64,000 bases of DNA from JAEUOS01 sp965279115. Lineage in GTDB: Bacteria > Pseudomonadota > Gammaproteobacteria > Burkholderiales > JAEUOS01. The position numbers were made by a program, and so were the translations under genes. This document shows positions 58,251-64,000 of the stretch, piece after piece. The stretch is taken from positions 3,844,001-3,908,000 of the forward strand of contig OZ257137.1 in assembly GCA_965279115.1 (NCBI GenBank), given 5' to 3'. Numbering within the stretch: the stretch's first letter is position 1; every line of letters begins with the position of its first letter. The notes beneath the pieces were generated by a model that worked only from the letters and a program-made list of their open reading frames with translations, ran no database searches and had not been told where the DNA came from.

Positions 58251-60353
58251 TCAGAAATCGAACCGCACGCCTGCTGCGAGCGCGCGGCCGCCCAGGGGAG
58301 CGATTTCGCGCAATTGCGAAGTGGCCATGCGGGCCGTCGCATTGCCGATGTTGGACAACTTGACGAACGCGAGCCCGCGCGCGGTGCCGGCGCTGAACCG
58401 GTAGCTGACCTGGGCGTTGACAAGCGCGTATTCGCCGGTCTGGCGCTCGTTTTGCGATTGCGGCACGCGCCGTTGCGACGCGGCGGTGTTGATCTCGCCG
58501 CGCGCCGTCCACGGGCCGGTGAACCAGGTCAGGCCGAAGCCGACGCGCAACGGCGCGACGCGCGCGATGGCCTCGCCGGTGTCCTTGTTGGTCGCGTGGA
58601 CGTAGTCGGTGCGGGCATCGGCCACCAGCGTGCTTCCCGGGCGGGCGATCAGCGTGTGACGGGCTTCGGCCTCGAAGCCCTGGAACACCGCGCGCACCTG
58701 GCGATAGACAAATTCGTTGAACTGTTCCGTGCCTGCCAGTGCCGGGTCGCCATTCTCGTCCTTCTGCTGCCCGGTCGCCGCCAGGGTGATGAAGTCGCGA
58801 AAGCGGTTGTAGAAGGCGCCCACCGAGAAGCTGCTCGAACCCTGGCGATAGCGTAGTGCCAGATCGACGGCGGTCGACCTTTCCTTGTTGAAGCCGGTAT
58901 TGCCGATCTCGTAGGCGCCGGTGGCGGCATGCGGGCCGTTGGCGAACAGTTCGTAGTATGTGGGGGCCCGCTCGGTATAGGAAAGGTTCGTGGCCAGCGC
59001 ATAGGCAGGCGTCAGCCGGTACACCGCACCGAAAGACCCGCTCACGAGGTTGAAGTCGCGTTGTTGCCCGCTGCCATAGCGCGGGGTCCCGAAGAGCGCC
59101 CGCGCGGGATCGGCTTCATTGGGGCCGCCGCCCTCCGAGCGTACCGAGGCCTTCTCGAAGCGGCCACCGAAGGAAAGCTTGAACTTGCCCAACAGCATTT
59201 CTTCGTAGGCAAAGACCGCATCGGCGCGGCTTTGCGTGAGCGGGATCAGGCTTTCGGCGCCAACCGCGGAAAAGTCCGATTTGCCCAGATGCACCCCGAA
59301 GGCGCCACCGGAAAACGGACCCCAGGCGTTGTGTGTCAATTCGGCCCGGCCTTCATAGCCCTTGTTCTTGAAGGTGGTCTGGGCGACGCCGGCGTCGAAT
59401 TCGGTGTGCTGGTAATCGGTATGGCCGAACTTGAGCCGCATGGTGTTGAAGAACCGGCCGAGTTCGCGTACCTCGGAGGCCATGTTCCATGTATTGCTGC
59501 GCATGCCGATGCGCACGGCCGGCTCGGCGACTGTGCCGTAGTCGGAGCGGAAGTTGCCAAACGACAGTCCGGCATAGCCGCGCTCCCAGGTGGCGCTGGC
59601 GCCGACGGCGCCACCTTCCGAGCGCGAGCCCGAATTGCAGGTGTAGCCGTTCGGTTCGTCGCCATTGCAATAAGGCGCTGCGGCACCGTTCTGGCGATCG
59701 AATTCGCTGCGCTGGAAACCCGGAACGCGCAAGTCGCCGGTGCGGCGACCGTAATAGTCCGCGTGCATGGCGAGGCGGCCATTGCCGCCATCGATCGAGG
59801 CGGCGCCGGCGGATTCACGCTCCGCGCCACCCGCGCGGGCTTCGAGTGCCCCGCCAAACCCCGAAATCGGCGCAGTCGGGATCCGCTTGTCGATGACGTT
59901 GACGACGCCACCGACCGCGTTGCCGCCATACATGAGGGCGGCCGGTCCGCGTACCACTTCGATCCGTTCGAGGGCGATGGGTTCGATGGCGGTCGCATGG
60001 TCGAACGAGAGCGATGAGGCGTCTTGCGAGCCGACACCGTTCTGCAGGATGCGGATGCGGTCACCGTCCAGCCCGCGGATCACCGGCCGCGAGGCGTTGG
60101 GGCCGAAGTAGGTGGAACTCACCCCAGGCATGTTGCTGATGGTCTCGCCCAGCGTGCCTGCGGCGCGCATGCGCAGCGTCGATCCTTCCAGAACCGAAGC
60201 CGGTGCGGCGAGGTCGAAAAGGCCGCTGCCCAGTGGGCTGCCGGTGATGGTGACTTCCGGGGTTGGGGCGTTTGCCGGGAGACTTTGGGCCTGCAATTGG
60301 GGGGCGATGGCAGCCGACAAGGCGACCGCCATGAACTTGCATGACGATTTCAT
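58251..60353 (-). CDS. TonB-dependent outer-membrane receptor (ZnuD-like)
   Basis: A 700-residue receptor. A signal peptide (FMAVALSAAIAPQLQAQ) is followed by the plug domain: VTITGSPLGSGLFDLAAPAS, STYFGPNASRPVIRGLDGDR, LERIEVVRGPAALMYGGNAV and VVNVIDKRIP, then a 22-strand barrel whose last residues VRFDF end in an aromatic as required for insertion. A Cys-containing loop AAPYCNGDEPNGYTCNSGSR is notable. ZnuD-type zinc or heme receptors have this organisation, and a small His-containing protein is encoded just upstream. The ligand is not provable from sequence. Confidence 0.9.
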   Translation of the reverse strand: MKSSCKFMAVALSAAIAPQLQAQSLPANAPTPEVTITGSPLGSGLFDLAAPASVLEGSTLRMRAAGTLGETISNMPGVSSTYFGPNASRPVIRGLDGDRIRILQNGVGSQDASSLSFDHATAIEPIALERIEVVRGPAALMYGGNAVGGVVNVIDKRIPTAPISGFGGALEARAGGAERESAGAASIDGGNGRLAMHADYYGRRTGDLRVPGFQRSEFDRQNGAAAPYCNGDEPNGYTCNSGSRSEGGAVGASATWERGYAGLSFGNFRSDYGTVAEPAVRIGMRSNTWNMASEVRELGRFFNTMRLKFGHTDYQHTEFDAGVAQTTFKNKGYEGRAELTHNAWGPFSGGAFGVHLGKSDFSAVGAESLIPLTQSRADAVFAYEEMLLGKFKLSFGGRFEKASVRSEGGGPNEADPARALFGTPRYGSGQQRDFNLVSGSFGAVYRLTPAYALATNLSYTERAPTYYELFANGPHAATGAYEIGNTGFNKERSTAVDLALRYRQGSSSFSVGAFYNRFRDFITLAATGQQKDENGDPALAGTEQFNEFVYRQVRAVFQGFEAEARHTLIARPGSTLVADARTDYVHATNKDTGEAIARVAPLRVGFGLTWFTGPWTARGEINTAASQRRVPQSQNERQTGEYALVNAQVSYRFSAGTARGLAFVKLSNIGNATARMATSQLREIAPLGGRALAAGVRFDF

Positions 60354-60416
60354 GAGCGAAACTCCGGATGAATGACGTGGCGCGCGACACGAGCATGTCA
60401 CGCGAGGGGATGTACG

Positions 60417-60734
60417 TCAGGAGTTCGCGGGTGGCGCGCGGGAGAGGTAGGCGTTGCGGTGGGCCGCGGCGTAGCGGCGCGGCGGGAGTTCCTGGAGCGG
60501 CGTGGAAAACGCCGGCGCGGATTGCGCGGTCGCGAATCCGGCAGCCGGTGCATCGTCGATGCCGTGCAGCCCGAGACAGCCCGCGTGCAGGCCTTGGACC
60601 GCCTGCCCGTCGTCGGTACGCTCGATCGAATGTCCCAGCGCGTGCATCGCAGCCGCATGCTGGGCGACAACCAGCAACAGAGCGAGGGCAAATCGCTTGA
60701 TCAGGCGAAGAACGGGGGCGGAGTTGCCGGACAC
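60417..60734 (-). CDS. Small His-containing exported protein upstream of the TonB receptor
   Basis: A 105-residue protein starting with GTG at 60734. A hydrophobic leader (LIKRFALALLLVVAQHAAAM) is followed by His-rich motifs AMHALGHSIERTDDG and LHAGCLGLHGID, and a low-complexity C-terminus. Short His-containing proteins next to ZnuD-like receptors recur in this group of bacteria, which suggests metal binding; I cannot name the family. The receptor gene begins 63 bases downstream on the same strand, so they are probably an operon. The exact start is uncertain. Confidence 0.6.
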   Translation of the reverse strand: MSGNSAPVLRLIKRFALALLLVVAQHAAAMHALGHSIERTDDGQAVQGLHAGCLGLHGIDDAPAAGFATAQSAPAFSTPLQELPPRRYAAAHRNAYLSRAPPANS

Positions 60735-60750
60735 GTGAATGCAGGCTTAA

Positions 60751-60770
60751 TGAAACACAGTTGCAGTATA
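60751..60770 (-). promoter_or_regulatory. Candidate promoter with operator-like palindrome for the receptor operon
   Basis: On the minus strand TATACT (60770-60765) resembles a -10 box. It is followed by TGCAACTGTGTTTCA (60765-60751), an imperfect palindrome with five of seven matching positions per arm, overlapping the expected start site. This could be a Fur/Zur-type repressor site, but the consensus cannot be confirmed by eye. Confidence 0.3.
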
Positions 60771-60893
60771 GGCCCGGTGACGGACTTCCCGCAAGCGACA
60801 CGAAAGGTGCGTCGGCATGCGCGATTTCATTGACGCGACCGGCCCGTCCCGGTACGATTGTTTCGATTAGGACTAGTTTCTGGTTTCGTTCAA

Positions 60894-61331
60894 ATGGCTC
60901 GCGAGCGGTTCTTGAAGACCTTGCGCTCGCTTGCGGAGTGTTACCACAGCTTCGAACAGCTTTCCGGCAGGCATGTGAGGCTTCTCGGCTATACCCCGGC
61001 GCAGTTCGACATCCTCGCTACGCTGGGCAATACGCCGGGCATGTCGTTCAAGGAACTGGGAGAGTGCACCCTCATCACCAAGGGGACGCTCACCGGGGTG
61101 GTCGACCGGCTGGAAGCGCAGGGCGTGGTGATGCGGACGGCGTCCGAATTTGACGGCCGTTCCACGGTGGTGCGCCTCACCAGGCACGGCGAGCAAGAGT
61201 TCGAAAGGGCGTTTCCGAACCACATCGCATACCTCAAGGAGCGCTTTTCCGTGCTCTCCGAGGGGGAAATGCAGGATTTTGAAAGGCTGGCCGCGAAATT
61301 GCGCGCAGGCTTTGTCGGGGCGATGGAATAA
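60894..61331 (+). CDS. MarR-family transcriptional regulator
   Basis: A 145-residue winged-helix regulator: YTPAQFDILATLGNTPGMSF, KELGECTLITKGTLTGVVDR (recognition helix) and LEAQGVVMRTASEFDGRSTV with VVRLTRHGEQEFERAFPNH (wing and dimer helix). The DGRS motif of the wing is typical. The ATG at 60894 has a weak ribosome site. It is divergent from the TonB receptor operon and upstream of cytochrome c', either of which could be a target. Confidence 0.9.
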   Translation: MARERFLKTLRSLAECYHSFEQLSGRHVRLLGYTPAQFDILATLGNTPGMSFKELGECTLITKGTLTGVVDRLEAQGVVMRTASEFDGRSTVVRLTRHGEQEFERAFPNHIAYLKERFSVLSEGEMQDFERLAAKLRAGFVGAME

Positions 61332-61356
61332 GTCGCCTGAGCAGGTGTTTTTACCG

Positions 61357-61379
61357 GACGGCTAGCTACCGTCAATTTT
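61357..61379 (+). terminator. Weak terminator-like hairpin after the MarR gene
   Basis: GACGG (61357-61361) and CCGTC (61369-61373) form a 5-bp stem around CTAGCTA, followed by AATTTT. It is positioned between the MarR and cytochrome c' genes. The short stem makes it only a possible terminator. Confidence 0.4.
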
Positions 61380-61400
61380 GTTCATCCTAGGAGAGCGTTC

Positions 61401-61850
61401 ATGAAGAAAGTGTTGTTGGGTGCGGCAGTCCTTGGCGCCATTGTCGCCGGCAGCGTGCAAGCCCAGGTCCCTGCGGACCGTTCGGTTGTCTATCGCAAGG
61501 CCGGCTTCCAGATCATGGCCAATCATGTCGGACGAGTCAGTGCGCACCTCAAGGGCGAGCGCAACCTCACCCCGGCACAACTCGAACTGAGCGCCCAGGT
61601 CGTCGATGACATGGCCAAGGTCCTGTTCGACGGCTTCCTCGAAGGCACGGACCAGTCGGCCAACACCAAGGCCAAGCCGGAAATCTGGAAGGAATTCGCC
61701 AAGTTCAAGGAAGGCCAGACCAAGCTGCAAAGCGAGACCGCCAAGATGCTGGTGGCTGCCAAGAGCGGCGACAAGGCAGCGCTTCAGGCTGCCTTCGGCG
61801 GCGTGGGCGGATCCTGCAAGGCCTGCCACGACACCTATCGCGCGCAATAA
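61401..61850 (+). CDS. Cytochrome c'
   Basis: A 149-residue periplasmic four-helix cytochrome. The signal peptide (LLGAAVLGAIVAGSVQAQ) precedes the mature protein; the heme site CKACH (Cys139, Cys142, His143) is at the C-terminus, as in cytochrome c'. The first helix contains YRKAGFQIMANHVGRVSAHL. Cytochrome c' binds NO and CO and protects against nitrosative stress. A GGAGAG ribosome site precedes the ATG. It converges on the membrane cytochrome b gene across a strong terminator. Confidence 0.95.
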   Translation: MKKVLLGAAVLGAIVAGSVQAQVPADRSVVYRKAGFQIMANHVGRVSAHLKGERNLTPAQLELSAQVVDDMAKVLFDGFLEGTDQSANTKAKPEIWKEFAKFKEGQTKLQSETAKMLVAAKSGDKAALQAAFGGVGGSCKACHDTYRAQ

Positions 61851-61866
61851 GGCGATATCTGCAAAT

Positions 61867-61899
61867 AAAAAAGGCCGGGAGAACCCGGCCTTTTTTTTT
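61867..61899. terminator. Strong intrinsic terminator between cytochrome genes
   Basis: AAAAAAGGCCGGG (61867-61879) pairs with CCCGGCCTTTTTTTTT (61884-61899) around a four-base loop. It is 17 bases past the cytochrome c' stop and, having A and T tracts on both sides, also serves the convergent cytochrome b gene. Confidence 0.93.
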
Positions 61900-61916
61900 G
61901 TAGAGGTACCTGCCGG

Positions 61917-62612
61917 TTACCTGGCCGCGTTGACCAGGAAGTAGACCCCGATGCCGCTGGCCGCCAGCAGGATGATGGCCAGGATGGTGCTGCCGTGACG
62001 CGATTCGGCGACCGCGCCGCGCATGCGCTTGACGCCGGTGATCATCGGCCGCACCAGGTTTTCCTTGTGATAGAAGAAATAGAAGGCGATGGCTGCCAGG
62101 TGCAGCAGCACCAGCGCCATGATCACCTTCTCGTTGAGGTGATGCAGCGAAGTGATCTTGTCCGACAGTTCCTTGCCGACCCATTTGTAAAGCGGGCCTT
62201 CGAACGCTATGTCGTCGTTGACGAACAGGCCCGAAACCGCCTGGAACAGGAGGGCCGCGAGGATGGCCAGCACGGACAGCGCGCCCATGGCGTTGTGACC
62301 GATCGTGGACTGATGAGCGGAACGGTCGAACATGCCCTTGAGATAGGCAATCACGGCGCCGGGTCCGCGTACGAAGGAGGTGAAGCGTGCATGGGTACCA
62401 CCGACAAAACCCCATACCAGCCGGAATACCAGCAGCGCCAGGATGCAGTAGCCGCTCCAGGCATGGTAGGTCATGGCGTTGCCACCGATCTTGATGGTGA
62501 CAAACGAGGTGATGATCAGCGTCAGCAGTGCCCAGTGGAAAAAGCGTACGCCCAAGTCCCAGACCGGTATGTCCCGTTCACCTGCTGCAGATTTGTCTTG
62601 TGCTTCGGTCAT
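61917..62612 (-). CDS. Membrane cytochrome b (Ni-Fe hydrogenase cytochrome b / b561-like)
   Basis: A 231-residue di-heme cytochrome b with about four to five helices: VWDLGVRFFHWALLTLIITS, YHAWSGYCILALLVFRLVWG, HNAMGALSVLAILAALLFQA and HHLNEKVIMALVLLHLAAIA; histidines in these helices are the expected heme ligands. The opening PVWDxxxRxxHW is typical of cytochrome b subunits partnering c-type cytochromes. Facing cytochrome c', it may be its electron donor; this is inferred from position. The short terminal helix ends at AAR. Confidence 0.92.
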   Translation of the reverse strand: MTEAQDKSAAGERDIPVWDLGVRFFHWALLTLIITSFVTIKIGGNAMTYHAWSGYCILALLVFRLVWGFVGGTHARFTSFVRGPGAVIAYLKGMFDRSAHQSTIGHNAMGALSVLAILAALLFQAVSGLFVNDDIAFEGPLYKWVGKELSDKITSLHHLNEKVIMALVLLHLAAIAFYFFYHKENLVRPMITGVKRMRGAVAESRHGSTILAIILLAASGIGVYFLVNAAR

Positions 62613-62635
62613 GGTTGGTTTTCGCGAGTGATCGA

Positions 62636-62653
62636 CGATAACAACTTTATCGC
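62636..62653. promoter_or_regulatory. Palindrome upstream of the cytochrome b gene
   Basis: CGATAAA (62636-62642) and TTTATCG (62647-62653) form a perfect 7-base inverted repeat around CAAC, located 23 bases upstream of the cytochrome b start codon and 33 bases beyond the secF stop. It is AT-rich against a GC-rich background. It may be an operator or a small hairpin; the binding protein is unknown. Confidence 0.35.
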
Positions 62654-62685
62654 GATGCCACGCCCCTGTCCATGTGCGGTGCTTG

Positions 62686-63663
62686 TCAGACCACCGCGCC
62701 GTCGTTGGCGGTTTTCTCGCGCACCGGCTTGACCAGGTCCTCGCGCGAAACGCCCAGCCACATCACGATCGGGCTTGCCACCAGCACGGAGGAGTAAATG
62801 CCGAACAGGATGCCGATGGTCAATGCAAGCGCGAAGTAGTGCAGGGTGGGACCGCCGAAGATCAGCATCGAGGTGACCATCAGCTGGGTGCTGCCGTGGG
62901 TGATGATGGTGCGTGAGATGGTGCTGGTGATGGCGTGGTTGATGACTTCCGGAACCGAGAGCCCGCGGCGCTTGCGGAAGGTTTCGCGCACCCGGTCGAA
63001 CACGACCACCGATTCGTTGACCGAATACCCCAGGACCGCCAGCACTGCCGCCAGAACCGAGAGTGAAAACTCCCACTGGAAGAAGGCGAAGAAGCCGAGG
63101 ATGATCACCACGTCATGCATGTTGGCGATGATGGCGGCCAGGGAAAATTTCCATTCGAAGCGCATCGCGAGGTAAGCCATGATGCCGGCGATCACCACCA
63201 GCAGGGCCAGGCCGCCGTCGGCGGCTAGTTCCTTGCCGACCTGCGGTCCGACGAACTCCACCCGGGTGATCTTGCCGCCAGGGCCGCCTTGCGCGATGAC
63301 CTGCTCGGCGAAGCGTGCCTGGTCGAACACCGGTTTCTTGGTCTGCTCATCGATCTTGCTGATGGCCGGGTTCGCCGCGTCCTTGGAAGCGAGGCGGATC
63401 ATCACGTCGCGCGAGGTGCCGAAGTTCTGCACCTGCGGCTCATGCATGCCGGCCTTGTCAAGCGCGCCGCGCAACCCTTCCAGGTTGGCCGCCTGTTCGT
63501 AACGCGCTTCGATCACCACGCCGCCGGTGAATTCGATCGAGAAATTGAGTCCGCGCAGCACCAGAAAAACTACGGCGAGGATGAACGTGACCAGCGAAAT
63601 CACGTTGAACAGAAGCGCGTGCTTCATGAACGGGATGTCGCGCCTGATGCGGAAAAATTCCAT
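62686..63663 (-). CDS. secF: Protein translocase subunit SecF
   Basis: A 325-residue inner-membrane subunit of SecDF, which uses the proton gradient to complete protein export. It has the six-helix pattern with FIRRDIPFMKHALLFN-type opening (FRIRRDIPFMKHALLFNVIS), NFSIEFTGGVVIEARYE and NESVVVFDRVRETFRKRRGL, then TISRTIITHGSTQLMVTSM, all typical of SecF. It lies 37 bases downstream of secD on the same strand. Confidence 0.96.
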   Translation of the reverse strand: MEFFRIRRDIPFMKHALLFNVISLVTFILAVVFLVLRGLNFSIEFTGGVVIEARYEQAANLEGLRGALDKAGMHEPQVQNFGTSRDVMIRLASKDAANPAISKIDEQTKKPVFDQARFAEQVIAQGGPGGKITRVEFVGPQVGKELAADGGLALLVVIAGIMAYLAMRFEWKFSLAAIIANMHDVVIILGFFAFFQWEFSLSVLAAVLAVLGYSVNESVVVFDRVRETFRKRRGLSVPEVINHAITSTISRTIITHGSTQLMVTSMLIFGGPTLHYFALALTIGILFGIYSSVLVASPIVMWLGVSREDLVKPVREKTANDGAVV

Positions 63664-63700
63664 TTCTGCTCCGGTTCTGTTGTTCCGTGCGCCGCCGGCC

Positions 63701-64000
63701 TTATGCCTTGGCCGGTGTCTTGGGTTCTGTTGCGGTCGGACGCCAGACTTCGCCGATGGAGAGATGCAGGAGCCGCTTGCGCGAGCCGTAGACCAGGTTG
63801 ACGATGCCGCGTGATACCACCACCGAGGAGAAAATCGATGTCAGGATGCCCAGGCAATGGACCACCGCGAAGCCGCGCACCGCGCCCGACCCGAAGATCA
63901 GGAGCGCAAGGCCCGCGATGAGGGTGGTGACGTTGGAGTCGAGAATGGTGCCGAAGGCGCGTTCGTAGCCGGCTGTGATCGCCGCCTGCGCCGATGCGCC
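63701..64000 (-). CDS. secD: Protein translocase subunit SecD (3' end only)
   Basis: The last 99 residues of SecD are present; the gene continues beyond the window. The visible part reads AGYERAFGTILDSNVTTLIA, then ALLIFGSGAVRGFAVVHCLG and GILTSIFSSVVVSRGIVNLV, which is the conserved C-terminal membrane block of SecD. The stop codon TAA is at 63703-63701. It is followed by secF in the usual secD-secF operon; yajC, if present, would be further upstream. Confidence 0.93.
   Translation of the reverse strand, partial: GASAQAAITAGYERAFGTILDSNVTTLIAGLALLIFGSGAVRGFAVVHCLGILTSIFSSVVVSRGIVNLVYGSRKRLLHLSIGEVWRPTATEPKTPAKA

Noticed and set aside
1..64000. Search for tRNA, rRNA, CRISPR arrays, insertion sequences, integrases and att-like repeats
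   Set aside because: No clover-leaf sequence, repeat-spacer array, transposase or integrase motif, or long direct repeat was recognised by eye.

Overview
The window is GC-rich, densely coded DNA, most likely from the chromosome of a betaproteobacterium of the Burkholderiales type. The main reasons are seven Bug/TctC-type periplasmic binding-protein genes, a phasin gene (polyhydroxybutyrate storage), split pntAa/pntAb/pntB transhydrogenase genes, a nudJ-mnmA-purB neighbourhood and the secD-secF pair. I see no rRNA, tRNA, CRISPR array, insertion sequence, phage gene or origin. The species cannot be named from the sequence alone.

Layout. 1-5048: the end of a FecR/SPOR protein, then a tight run of two M20 amidohydrolases/deacylases, a crotonase and an EamA exporter. 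5230-9185: a PEP-CTERM protein, a ceramidase-like membrane protein, a cytochrome b561-YceI-YceI operon and a GlcG/HbpS-like protein. 9336-14933: two tandem Bug proteins (the second without a signal peptide), a gamma-glutamyltransferase homologue, an LDH2-family dehydrogenase and exported MsrA. 14905-24878: a LysR regulator diverging from a carboxylate-catabolism cluster (Bug, MaoC/FAS1-like dehydratase, fumarase/PcaB-superfamily lyase, Bug, TcuA, TcuB, alpha/beta-hydrolase lipoprotein, Bug). 24924-31855: MFS and two EamA transporters, nitronate monooxygenase, PbpG-type peptidase, an ankyrin membrane protein and a nitroreductase. 32040-32828: phaP with a clear sigma-70 promoter and candidate PhaR operators. 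32851-39269: an IorAB-type molybdenum hydroxylase, a PEP-mutase family enzyme, a MoCF-domain protein, an EI24 membrane protein and an acyl-CoA dehydrogenase.

39431-48552: a D-lactate dehydrogenase-like flavoprotein followed by glcD, a 60-residue lipoprotein, glcE and glcF, then Bug, acyl-CoA ligase and an opposing Bug gene. 48666-51539: pntAa-pntAb-pntB with an intrinsic-terminator-like hairpin in its leader. 51780-58232: exported SIMPL-domain and lipoprotein-like genes, nudJ, a hypothetical protein with a possible Cys-His-Asp triad, mnmA, a GST, purB and a secreted hypothetical protein. 58251-62612: a TonB receptor with a small His-containing partner, a MarR regulator, cytochrome c' and a membrane cytochrome b. 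62686-64000: secF and the end of secD.

As a whole the region reads as accessory metabolism for organic acids and acyl-CoA compounds (uptake, dehydrogenation, lyase/hydratase steps, glycolate/lactate oxidation) embedded among housekeeping genes. The best candidate for an undescribed system is the LysR-linked cluster at 14905-24878. Smaller leads are the lipoprotein embedded between glcD and glcE, the leaderless Bug plus leaderless GGT pair, and the pntA leader hairpin.
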